This document shows, piece by piece, positions 1-6,297 of a stretch of 6,341 nt of DNA. The position numbers and the translations under genes are program-made. Under the pieces are notes generated by a model that saw nothing but the letters and a program-made list of their open reading frames with translations, was not told the origin of the DNA and searched no databases. The stretch lies in assembly GCA_029861675.1 (NCBI GenBank), contig JAOTYV010000271.1, forward strand, positions 1 to 6,341, given 5' to 3'. The DNA is from Alphaproteobacteria bacterium (lineage in GTDB: Bacteria; Pseudomonadota; Alphaproteobacteria; UBA8366). Each line of letters starts with the position of its first letter. Position 1 is the first letter of the stretch.

Positions 1-29
1 GGATTGCGCTGCGTTACGGGTATTTCTAG
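1..29 (+). CDS. C-terminal end of an upstream gene, possibly hpnD (partial)
   Basis: Reading from base 3, the frame gives a short tail, IALRYGYF, followed by TAG at 27-29, five bases before the hpnE start. In hopanoid clusters hpnE normally follows hpnD, a squalene/phytoene synthase family enzyme that makes presqualene diphosphate, and such proteins often end in a short basic-hydrophobic tail of this kind. Only about eight codons are visible, so the identity rests on gene order and tight spacing, not on any domain. Another frame stays open to a TAG at 40-42, so even the reading frame is not certain. Confidence 0.35.
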
Positions 30-34
30 GCCCC

Positions 35-1297
35 ATGGGTAGACTGCATGTCGTTGGAGCTGGCGTGGCCGGCCTCGCCGCAGCGTTGCGTCTGTCGCGG
101 GAGGCGGCGGAGGTTGTCCTCTATGAGGCGGCGGGCCATGCGGGCGGCCGTTGCCGCTCATTCTTTGAACCGTCGCTCGACCGGGACATCGACAATGGCA
201 ACCACCTCTTGCTGTCCGGCAACGGCTCGGCGCGCGCCTATCTCCGTGAATCCGGCGCCGACCAGACATTTGCCACGGACGTTCCCGCGGGCTTCCCCTT
301 CGTGGACCTGCAAAATGGCGACCGCTGGACGGTTCGCCCCAATGCGGGCCCGATTCCTTGGTGGCTGCTGGTTAAGAGCCGACGTGTCGCGGACACCCGG
401 CCGTCCGAATACCTGTCCGCCCTGCGCCTGCGCCGCGCCGGTCCCGAAGACACGGTCGCGGCGCTGCTCTCCGCCACCGGGACGCTGTACCGGCGGTTCT
501 GGGAGCCTCTCGCAGTTGCCGTGCTCAACACCCCGCCGGACGAGGCCTATGCGCGCCTGCTGTGGCCAGTGCTGCTGGAAACCTTCGCCAAGGGGGCTCA
601 GGCATGCCAGCCGATGATCGCCCGGACCGGCCTGTCGCATAGCCTTGTGGACCCCGCGATCAGGACCCTGACCGAGCGCGGCGTTTCGATCCGCCTGGGC
701 CAACGCCTGCGCGCGCTGGACGGCGGGTCGGCGCGGATTACGGCGCTCCAGTTCGCACAGGAAACGGTGGCCCTCGGGCCCGACGACGCGGTCGTCCTGG
801 CGGTGCCCGCGTCGGCCGCCGCCGCGCTGCTGCCGGAGATCTCCACGCCACAGCGGTTTTGCCCGATCGTGAACGTCCATTTTCGACTCGACGGCGCCGG
901 CGGGGCCTTGGCGCCGCTCAAATTTATCGGTGTAATCGGCGGCGTTGCCGAATGGATCTTCATTCGCGACGATATTGTCTCCGTAACCGTCAGCGCCGCC
1001 GACGCCGTCGTGCAGTCGCCCGCCGAGGATATTGCCCGGCAAACCTGGGCTGACGTCACACGGGCTTTGGGCCGCGAACAAGCGCCCTTACCACGCTATA
1101 AAGTTGTGAAGGAAAAACGCGCGACCTTTGCGCAAACCCCCGAATCGGAACGGTTACGCCCTCCGGCACAATCCTATTACCAGAATTTACTCCTTGCGGG
1201 TGACTGGACAAATACCCAACTCCCGGCAACCATCGAAGGGGCAATTCGGTCGGGATATCGGGCGGCCGAATTGCTATTGGCGGATTTCCGACAATGA
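35..1297 (+). CDS. hpnE: HpnE, hydroxysqualene-reducing FAD-dependent oxidoreductase (squalene-associated desaturase family)
   Basis: This 420-residue flavoprotein belongs to the amine oxidase/phytoene desaturase-like superfamily. The N-terminus is a Rossmann FAD-binding fold: GAGVAG at residues 8-13 (G8, G10, G13), an acidic residue E31 at the end of the second strand, and GGR at 37-39. The C-terminus has the second FAD-contact motif, LAGDWT at 387-392, followed by the conserved P-x-T-I-E-G-A segment at 397-403. In the HpnC/HpnD/HpnE route, HpnD makes presqualene diphosphate, HpnC converts it to hydroxysqualene, and HpnE reduces that to squalene; older annotation calls the family a desaturase. 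The position just before shc fits this role. The ATG at 35 has a weak AGG (28-30) upstream and puts the FAD motif at the usual distance from the N-terminus. The frame is open to the window edge, but no better start is seen. The length is normal and no lesion is visible. Confidence 0.93.
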   Translation: MGRLHVVGAGVAGLAAALRLSREAAEVVLYEAAGHAGGRCRSFFEPSLDRDIDNGNHLLLSGNGSARAYLRESGADQTFATDVPAGFPFVDLQNGDRWTVRPNAGPIPWWLLVKSRRVADTRPSEYLSALRLRRAGPEDTVAALLSATGTLYRRFWEPLAVAVLNTPPDEAYARLLWPVLLETFAKGAQACQPMIARTGLSHSLVDPAIRTLTERGVSIRLGQRLRALDGGSARITALQFAQETVALGPDDAVVLAVPASAAAALLPEISTPQRFCPIVNVHFRLDGAGGALAPLKFIGVIGGVAEWIFIRDDIVSVTVSAADAVVQSPAEDIARQTWADVTRALGREQAPLPRYKVVKEKRATFAQTPESERLRPPAQSYYQNLLLAGDWTNTQLPATIEGAIRSGYRAAELLLADFRQ

Positions 1298-1318
1298 TCC
1301 GTCAAGCGCCAAATAACC

Positions 1319-1340
1319 CATGTTGCCGCTTTGCTACATG
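1319..1340 (+). other. Imperfect hairpin just downstream of hpnE
   Basis: CATGTTGC at 1319-1326 pairs with GCTACATG at 1333-1340, giving an eight-position stem with one T-T mismatch (1324/1335) and a six-base loop. It starts 22 bases after the hpnE stop. No T-run follows, so it is not a canonical intrinsic terminator. It could stabilise the 3' end of the hpnE transcript, weaken read-through into shc, or mean nothing. Confidence 0.3.
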
Positions 1341-1348
1341 ATGGGATC

Positions 1349-1425
1349 GTTACGAAAGTGTTACCGCCAACGCCTTGACAAGAGCCGCTCGGTTGACAAG
1401 GTTACCCGAGTAAGTGTGTCGTAAC
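1349..1425 (+). promoter_or_regulatory. Cluster of GTTAC words before shc, possible operator sites
   Basis: GTTAC occurs at 1349-1353, 1360-1364 and 1401-1405, and its reverse complement GTAAC at 1421-1425. The first two are spaced 11 bp apart, about one helical turn. The last two face each other, 20 bp start to start. This geometry could suit a DNA-binding regulator. The word also occurs within coding sequence elsewhere in the window, for example near 13, 1153 and 4073, so the cluster may be chance. No regulator is known from the sequence. Confidence 0.2.
1373..1401 (+). promoter_or_regulatory. Tandem TTGACAAG repeats within a dyad; candidate -35 elements for shc
   Basis: TTGACAAG occurs twice, at 1375-1382 and 1393-1400, with starts 18 bp apart. 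Each contains a perfect TTGACA, the strongest part of a housekeeping -35 box (the first is preceded by C, matching the CTTGAC often seen in alphaproteobacteria). No good -10 hexamer sits 16-18 bp downstream of either. The stretch is also an imperfect dyad: CCTTG (1373-1377) pairs with CAAGG (1397-1401), CAA (1379-1381) with TTG (1393-1395), and GAG (1382-1384) with CTC (1388-1390). It lies 56-84 bp before the shc ATG. It may be a promoter, an operator, or an RNA hairpin; the sequence alone does not decide. Confidence 0.35.
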
Positions 1426-1456
1426 AGTAATTAAAAAAGCAGCATAGATTTCAATA

Positions 1457-3436
1457 ATGAACGCCGCTGTTGAAGCAGTCGTTGGAGAATACTCAGCCAG
1501 CAACGACTCGATACCCAGTGATGATTTGATCCTGCGGAAGCTGGACGACGTCGTCGACGAAGCGGCGACGGCGCTCAAGAATCTGCAGCGACCGGACGGG
1601 CACTGGGCATTCGAACTCGAAGCTGACGTCACGATTCCGGCTGAGTTCGTCCTATTGCAGCATTTTCTGAACGAGATCGAACCCGCTCTCGAACAGAAGA
1701 TTGCAGTCTATATCCGTGCCCGACAGGGTAAGCATGGCGGATGGTCGCTGTTTCATGATGGCGATTTCGATATCAGCGCCAGCGTGAAGGCCTATTTCGC
1801 GCTAAAATTGATCGGCGACGATATTGATGCGCCGCATATGACACGGGCGCGCGACGCCATACTTGAGAATGGCGGCGCCGCCACCTGCAACGTGTTTACC
1901 CGGATCGCCCTCGCCCTGTTCGCTCAGGTGCCGTGGCGCGCGGTGCCGGTAATGCCGGTTGAAATTTTCCACCTGCCAAAATGGTTTCCCTTCCATCTGA
2001 CCAAGGTTTCCTATTGGTCGCGGACCGTGATCGCGCCCCTGCTGGTGCTCATGGCGCTGAAGCCGTGCGCCGTTAATCCCCGAAACGTGGACATTCGCGA
2101 GCTGTTCGTGAAGCCGCCCGAGGATGTGACGGATTACCTGCAGAACCCGACCGGATCGCGGTGGGGCGACATAATGCTGTGGGTCGACGCCAGCCTGCGG
2201 AGCGCGGAACGGTTTTTCCCGCGCCGGCCGCGCGAACGCGCCATCGGCAAGGCGTTTTCATACATAACACCCCGGTTGAACGGCGAAGACGGATTGGGCG
2301 GCATTTTCCCGGCGATGACCAATACGGTCATGGCGATGGTCGCGATCGGATATCCGGAAGACCATCCGGATTTGCTCACCGCCAAGGCGGCCATCCGTAA
2401 GATGCTGGTTGAAAAGGAAGACGAGGCCTATTGCCAGCCCTGTCTCTCGCCGATTTGGGACACCGCCCTGACCGCGCAAGCGCTGATGGAAGCCGGCGGT
2501 GATGTCGACGATCCATCAATTCGCAAGGCGATGGACTGGATTGCGGATAAGCAAATCCTCAATGTCTATGGCGACTGGGCGGAAAACCGGCCGGGCGTTC
2601 GGCCGGGCGGCTGGGCGTTCCAATACGGCAACGACCACTTCCCCGATGTCGACGACACGGCCGCCGTCGCCATTGCAATGCATCGCGCCGGATACGCGGA
2701 ACACGCCGAGAATTTGGACCGCGCGGAGGAATGGGTCATTCCGATGCAAAGCGCGAATGGCGGCTGGGGTGCGTTCGACGCCGACAACACCCATTCCTAC
2801 CTCAACCATATTCCGTTTGCCGATCATGGCGCCCTGCTCGATCCGCCGACCTCGGACGTCACGGCACGCTGTATCAGCATGCTCGGTCAGCTTGGGTACC
2901 AGCGCGACCACAAGGTGATGCAAAAGGGGATCGAGTACCTCAAATCGGAACAGGAAGAGGACGGGTCCTGGTATGGCCGGTGGGGAACCAATTATATCTA
3001 TGGCACATGGTCGGTACTCTGCGGCCTGAACGCCGCCGGCGAAGACATGAGCCAGCCCTATATCCGGAAATCGGTACAGTGGTTGAAGGACTTTCAACGG
3101 GCCGATGGCGGATGGGGCGAAGACGGTGCCTCCTATTGGGATGAAGGCCGCGGAGAATGCAAGGAAAGCACCGCCTCGCAAACCGCTTGGGCGGTGCTCG
3201 GCCTGATGGCCGCCGGTGAAGTCGAAAGCGATGCCGTGGACCGCGGCATCCGATATTTGCTGAACGCACCGCGCAATGGCGCGACGTGGGATGAAAAGTG
3301 GTACACCGCCGTTGGGTTCCCGCGCGTATTTTACCTTAAATATCATGGATATAGCGCGTTTTTTCCAACCTGGGCACTGGCGCGTTATCGTACCCTGATG
3401 AAGGGCAACTCGAAGTCCGTGCCTTACGGGATGTGA
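1457..3436 (+). CDS. shc: Squalene-hopene cyclase (class II triterpene cyclase)
   Basis: This 659-residue enzyme folds squalene into pentacyclic hopene and hopanol, the core step of hopanoid synthesis, and in this family acts as a monotopic protein on the inner membrane. The catalytic acid motif DxDD is DVDD at 397-400; the middle Asp, D399, is the expected proton donor. QW repeats, typical of the alpha-barrel fold, are seen ending at W50, W96, W437, W505 and W553; a sixth, ending at W611, is degenerate. The C-terminus carries the family hallmark GFPRVFYL (620-627) and PTWALARYR (637-645). There is no signal peptide. Length matches proteobacterial homologues. ATG 1457 is the first start after an in-frame TAG at 1445, but it has no clear Shine-Dalgarno sequence, so initiation may be weak or controlled by the leader. 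The gene ends ATGTGA and overlaps hpnG, suggesting coupled translation. Also called hpnF. Confidence 0.97.
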   Translation: MNAAVEAVVGEYSASNDSIPSDDLILRKLDDVVDEAATALKNLQRPDGHWAFELEADVTIPAEFVLLQHFLNEIEPALEQKIAVYIRARQGKHGGWSLFHDGDFDISASVKAYFALKLIGDDIDAPHMTRARDAILENGGAATCNVFTRIALALFAQVPWRAVPVMPVEIFHLPKWFPFHLTKVSYWSRTVIAPLLVLMALKPCAVNPRNVDIRELFVKPPEDVTDYLQNPTGSRWGDIMLWVDASLRSAERFFPRRPRERAIGKAFSYITPRLNGEDGLGGIFPAMTNTVMAMVAIGYPEDHPDLLTAKAAIRKMLVEKEDEAYCQPCLSPIWDTALTAQALMEAGGDVDDPSIRKAMDWIADKQILNVYGDWAENRPGVRPGGWAFQYGNDHFPDVDDTAAVAIAMHRAGYAEHAENLDRAEEWVIPMQSANGGWGAFDADNTHSYLNHIPFADHGALLDPPTSDVTARCISMLGQLGYQRDHKVMQKGIEYLKSEQEEDGSWYGRWGTNYIYGTWSVLCGLNAAGEDMSQPYIRKSVQWLKDFQRADGGWGEDGASYWDEGRGECKESTASQTAWAVLGLMAAGEVESDAVDRGIRYLLNAPRNGATWDEKWYTAVGFPRVFYLKYHGYSAFFPTWALARYRTLMKGNSKSVPYGM

Positions 3437-4140
3437 CCCGGGTCGGCGTCGTCACCGGTATGATCGCCGAAAGCCGCTGCCTCGGCGCGGCTATGCAACA
3501 AATACCTCCCGCCAATCAACCGCTGATCTCCTGCGCCGGCGCAAACTTGCAGCGTGCGCATGACGGCGCGCGCGCGCTGATCGATCAAGGGGCCGGTGCC
3601 TTAATGAGTTTCGGTCTTGCGGGTGGCCTGGCGCCCGATACGGTCCCGGGAGACCTGTTGTGCGCGACGGAGGTCCTCGACATGTCAGGCGGAAAATGGC
3701 CCACCGACGCAGCGTGGCGGCAAACGCAGGTTGCCGCGCTCAACGCCGATGCGGAATCGGCGCTATTGACCAGTCCGGAGCCGGTTACATCCATCGAGAT
3801 GAAGGTGCGTCTGCACCGGGATCACGGTGCCATGGCCGTCGATATGGAAAGTGCGGCGGTCGCCGCCGTGGCGGCAGACGCGAATTTGCCGTTCGTCGCG
3901 CTTCGGGTCATCGTGGATCCGGCCGGTCGGGCTATCCCGCCAAGCGCGCTGAGCGGCCTCGGTCCAAATGGCGAGCAGCGCCCCCTCGCCGTGCTGGCGG
4001 CGCTCCTGACGCGGCCAGGCGATCTAGCGGGGCTGATCCGCCTGGGCCGCGATACCGCCTATGGAATGCGCCGGTTACGCCGCGTCGCTGCGTTCGGCGA
4101 CGCGCTCTTCACCGGGCCGTTTGGCGGTCCCGGCGGATGA
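3433..4140 (+). CDS. hpnG: HpnG, hopanoid-associated nucleoside phosphorylase-like enzyme
   Basis: This 235-residue protein of the PNP/UDP phosphorylase and MTA/SAH nucleosidase superfamily is assigned to HpnG, which removes adenine from adenosylhopane to give (phospho)ribosylhopane. Evidence: a short N-terminal strand and turn VGVVTGMIAE (residues 4-13), a Gly-rich FGLAGGL segment at 60-66, the nucleoside-binding motif VDMES at 136-140 (M138 and E139 typically contact the ribose), and RVIVDPA at 158-164, whose D162 lines up with the catalytic Asp of MTA/SAH nucleosidases. It starts with GTG at 3433, four bases inside the end of shc (GTGA), so translation is probably coupled; no separate strong ribosome site is seen. 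The Gly-rich tail, residues 215-235, is encoded over the 3' end of hpnH on the other strand. A generic nucleosidase is the alternative, but the neighbours argue strongly for HpnG. Confidence 0.92.
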   Translation: MTRVGVVTGMIAESRCLGAAMQQIPPANQPLISCAGANLQRAHDGARALIDQGAGALMSFGLAGGLAPDTVPGDLLCATEVLDMSGGKWPTDAAWRQTQVAALNADAESALLTSPEPVTSIEMKVRLHRDHGAMAVDMESAAVAAVAADANLPFVALRVIVDPAGRAIPPSALSGLGPNGEQRPLAVLAALLTRPGDLAGLIRLGRDTAYGMRRLRRVAAFGDALFTGPFGGPGG

Positions 4141-5268
4141 TCCCTCGCCCTTCGCAGGCGCGTGGGTATCCGTCATGAACTGCTGAACGATTTCGTCGAA
4201 GACGTAATCGGACGGCCGCTGTTTTTCGAGGGAGATTTCCGGCGCCATTGGCCCCTCGGTACGAACGCCGCGGAACCAGACTTTCAGCGCCTGCAGCGGA
4301 TGCGCGACCGTCTCGTTCACCGCGGTCGGCTCATAGCCGCAATGCACCATGCAATCGGCGCATTTCTCATAATTCCCGGTGCCGTATTTATCCCATTCCG
4401 TATCCTCCATCAGCTCGCTGAAGGAGTCCGCATATTCCTCGCCAAGCAGATAGCACGGGCGCTGCCAGCCAAAAATGTTGCGCGTGGGATTGCCCCAAGG
4501 GGTGCACTGGTATTCCTGATTGCCGGCCAGGAAGTCGAGGAACATCGAAGACTGGCTGAAGCGCCAATTGCTGGAGTTGCCATGGCGGAACAAATCGCGG
4601 AACAATTCCTTCGTCTTCTTGCGGGTCAGGAAGTGTGTCTGGTCCGGCGCACGCTCATAGGCATAGCCCGGCGACACCGTAATACCCTCGACGTCCAATT
4701 CATCGGTGACGAAGTCGAAGAACTCGGCGGTCTTCTTCGGCTCGGCGGTATCGAACAGCGTGCAGTTCACGTTGACCCGAAAACCGGCGTCGCGCGTTGC
4801 CCGGATTGCCTTGACCGCGCGGTCGAATACGCCGTCCTGACAAACGGATGAATCGTGTTCTTCCTGCATGCCGTCAAGGTGTACGGAAAAAGTCAAAAAC
4901 GGCGACGGCTTGAACAGGTACAGCTTCTTTTCCAGCAGAAGAGCATTGGTGCAGAGATAGACGAATTTCTTACGGGCCACGATGCCGTCGACGATTTCGC
5001 CGATTTCCTTGTGCAATAGCGGCTCGCCGCCGGGAATCGACACCACGGGCGCACCGCACTCGTCGACCGCCTTCAAGCAGTCCTCGGTACTCAGACGCCG
5101 ATTGAGAATCGGATTCGGATAATCGATCTTACCGCAACCGGCGCAGGCCAAATTACAGCGAAACAATGGCTCCAGCATCAGAACGAGCGGGTAACGCGTA
5201 TTGCGCAACACCTTCTGCTTGATGATATACCAACCGACATACAGGCTTTGCCGCAGTGGAACTGCCAC
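4075..5268 (-). CDS. hpnH: HpnH, radical SAM adenosylhopane synthase
   Basis: This radical SAM enzyme adds a 5'-deoxyadenosyl radical to diploptene, making adenosylhopane, the first C35 hopanoid. With the GTG start at 5268 it has 397 residues. The Fe-S cluster motif CxxxCxxC is C38, C42, C45 within FRCNLACAGCGKID, and GGEP lies at 80-83. C106, in YLCTNALLL, matches the Cys-106 reported in Zymomonas mobilis HpnH to quench the radical intermediate and set stereochemistry. More Cys (C255, C272, C303, C306, C310) lie in the C-terminal part, which the family has as a separate domain. The GTG is preferred over a TTG at 5310 because AAGGGGG lies five bases upstream, the protein then begins VAVPLRQ like relatives, and the C106 numbering fits. 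The last 21 residues, hydrophilic and poor in structure, are encoded inside hpnG. ispH lies upstream on the same strand. Confidence 0.95.
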   Translation of the reverse strand: MAVPLRQSLYVGWYIIKQKVLRNTRYPLVLMLEPLFRCNLACAGCGKIDYPNPILNRRLSTEDCLKAVDECGAPVVSIPGGEPLLHKEIGEIVDGIVARKKFVYLCTNALLLEKKLYLFKPSPFLTFSVHLDGMQEEHDSSVCQDGVFDRAVKAIRATRDAGFRVNVNCTLFDTAEPKKTAEFFDFVTDELDVEGITVSPGYAYERAPDQTHFLTRKKTKELFRDLFRHGNSSNWRFSQSSMFLDFLAGNQEYQCTPWGNPTRNIFGWQRPCYLLGEEYADSFSELMEDTEWDKYGTGNYEKCADCMVHCGYEPTAVNETVAHPLQALKVWFRGVRTEGPMAPEISLEKQRPSDYVFDEIVQQFMTDTHAPAKGEGSSAGTAKRPGEERVAERSDAA

Positions 5269-5273
5269 CAGTG

Positions 5274-5280
5274 CCCCCTT
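5274..5280 (-). promoter_or_regulatory. Ribosome binding site that sets the hpnH start
   Basis: On the minus strand AAGGGGG (5280 down to 5274) lies five bases before the GTG at 5268-5266. This strong purine run supports the GTG rather than the in-frame TTG at 5310 as the hpnH initiation codon; the TTG start would add 14 residues not expected in the family. Confidence 0.7.
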
Positions 5281-5290
5281 ATTTTTACCT

Positions 5291-5308
5291 GGACCGCTAA
5301 CCGCGTCC
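5291..5308 (-). other. Small hairpin in the hpnH leader
   Basis: GGAC (5291-5294) pairs with GTCC (5305-5308), continued by GC (5296-5297) with GC (5303-5304) after one bulged base at 5295, leaving a five-base loop. It sits between the ispH stop and the hpnH ribosome site. There is no T-run after it on the minus strand, so it is not a convincing terminator for ispH. It might influence hpnH translation, but the stem is short. Confidence 0.2.
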
Positions 5309-5309
5309 A

Positions 5310-5338
5310 ATCATGAATACAAAAATTATTCCGCTCAA
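5310..5338 (-). promoter_or_regulatory. Weak candidate promoter for hpnH
   Basis: In the AT-rich 83-bp gap between ispH and hpnH, the minus strand has TTGAGC (5338-5333) and CATGAT (5315-5310) separated by 17 bp, each matching four of six housekeeping consensus positions. The spacing is ideal but the boxes are poor. hpnH may instead be transcribed from a promoter ahead of ispH. Confidence 0.2.
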
Positions 5339-5351
5339 ATCACTCTAATTG

Positions 5352-6284
5352 CTACGCCGCAAAGTCGTGCAGTTCAGGCGGAAGCTTGAATTGCACGTTC
5401 TCGTTGTTGCCGTCGAGTTCTTCGACTTCGATCGCATCCAATTCACTCAATCGCGAAATAAGTTCCTGAACCAACGCTTCGGGCGCCGAGGCGCCGGCGG
5501 TGATGCCCACGGTTTCGGCCCCGTCAATCCAGACAGGATCCAGCACCGAGGCATCGTCGATCAAATAACTCGGGATATTCAACTCTTCGCCGATTTCGCG
5601 CAGCCGATTGGAATTCGAGCTGTTCTGTGCGCCGACGACCAAGAGGACATCAACCTTGCGCGCCAGCTCCCGCACCGCGGTCTGACGGTTTTGGGTGGCA
5701 TAGCAGATATCCTTGACGTCGGGGCCGACCACCGAGGGAAAGCGTTCCTTCAGGGCATTGATTACGTCGCGCGTGTCATCGACGCTCAAAGTGGTCTGCG
5801 TGACATACGCCAGTTTTGAGTCGTCCTCGACCACCAGCGTGGCCACATCCTCGACAGTCGACACGAGATGTACCTTGCCCGGAATCCGGCCCATCGTACC
5901 CACGACTTCCGGATGTCCTTCATGGCCGATCAGAATCACATCGAAGTCGTTTTCCGAATAACGCTGTCCCTCTTTGTGCACCTTCGCCACCAGCGGACAG
6001 GTGGCGTCGATAACAGGCAGCGTTCGCGCGCCCGCATCGTCGGCGACTTTCTGGGAAACGCCATGGGCGCTAAACACGGTGTGGGCGCCATCCGGCACTT
6101 CATCCAGCTCTTCGACGAAGACGGCGCCCTTGGCCTTGAGGTCCTCGACCACGCGTTTGTTGTGGACAATTTCGTGCCGGACATAGACGGGCGGACCGTA
6201 TTTGCGCAGCGCCAATTCGACGATATCGATCGCGCGCACAACACCGGCGCAGAAACCCCTCGGTTTTGCTAGGATAACCCGCAT
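5352..6284 (-). CDS. ispH: IspH, 4-hydroxy-3-methylbut-2-enyl diphosphate reductase
   Basis: This is the last enzyme of the MEP isoprenoid pathway, an iron-sulfur reductase that turns HMBPP into IPP and DMAPP in the cytoplasm. From the ATG at 6284 it has 310 residues, close to the E. coli enzyme. The three cluster-binding cysteines are C12 (KPRGFCAGV), C96 (DATCPLV) and C194 (DICYAT). Substrate-site residues include H41 (IVHNK), H124 and E126 (GHPE), the TQTTLS segment at 162-167, SxN in NSSNSN at 221-226, and S266 in AGASAP. I chose this start because GGAGG lies eight bases upstream and the protein then begins [15 protein letters not shown] like most homologues. An in-frame ATG at 6341, the window edge, would add 19 non-conserved residues and cannot be excluded. 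It stands beside hopanoid genes as the source of their C5 units and probably shares a transcript with hpnH. Confidence 0.96.
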   Translation of the reverse strand: MRVILAKPRGFCAGVVRAIDIVELALRKYGPPVYVRHEIVHNKRVVEDLKAKGAVFVEELDEVPDGAHTVFSAHGVSQKVADDAGARTLPVIDATCPLVAKVHKEGQRYSENDFDVILIGHEGHPEVVGTMGRIPGKVHLVSTVEDVATLVVEDDSKLAYVTQTTLSVDDTRDVINALKERFPSVVGPDVKDICYATQNRQTAVRELARKVDVLLVVGAQNSSNSNRLREIGEELNIPSYLIDDASVLDPVWIDGAETVGITAGASAPEALVQELISRLSELDAIEVEELDGNNENVQFKLPPELHDFAA

Positions 6285-6292
6285 ATTCGGTG

Positions 6293-6297
6293 CCTCC
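6293..6297 (-). promoter_or_regulatory. Ribosome binding site supporting the shorter ispH start
   Basis: GGAGG on the minus strand is eight bases before the ATG at 6284-6282. It lies inside the reading frame that begins at 6341, so if the longer start were used this match would be accidental. Confidence 0.6.

Noticed and set aside
158..1081. 307-codon open frame antisense to hpnE
   Set aside because: Its translation is rich in Arg, Gly and Gln with no recognisable motif, and it mirrors a high-GC gene with clear FAD motifs. Long antisense frames are expected at this GC content.
1298..1456. General stress (EcfG-type) promoter before shc
   Set aside because: Some hopanoid genes in relatives are under EcfG control, but I find no GGAAC-type -35 with a properly spaced GTT element in this gap.
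1402..1632. 76-codon minus-strand frame across the shc start and its leader
   Set aside because: Ser/Ala-rich translation without motifs, most of it opposite the conserved shc N-terminal region; probably chance.
2516..3346. 276-codon open frame antisense to shc
   Set aside because: The sense strand encodes the catalytic DxDD and QW repeats here; the antisense product resembles no family I know and has no start context.
4111..4134. GC-rich inverted repeat CCGGG/CCCGG as a shared terminator for hpnG and hpnH
   Set aside because: It lies within both coding regions, its pairings compete with one another, and no T-run follows on either strand.
4162..4851. 229-codon + strand frame opposite hpnH, just after hpnG
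   Set aside because: It could look like the next gene of the + operon, but hpnH on the other strand carries strongly conserved motifs throughout, and the + product is an unrecognised mirror.
5868..6272. 134-codon + strand frame opposite ispH
   Set aside because: Lies fully within conserved ispH coding sequence; no family resemblance.
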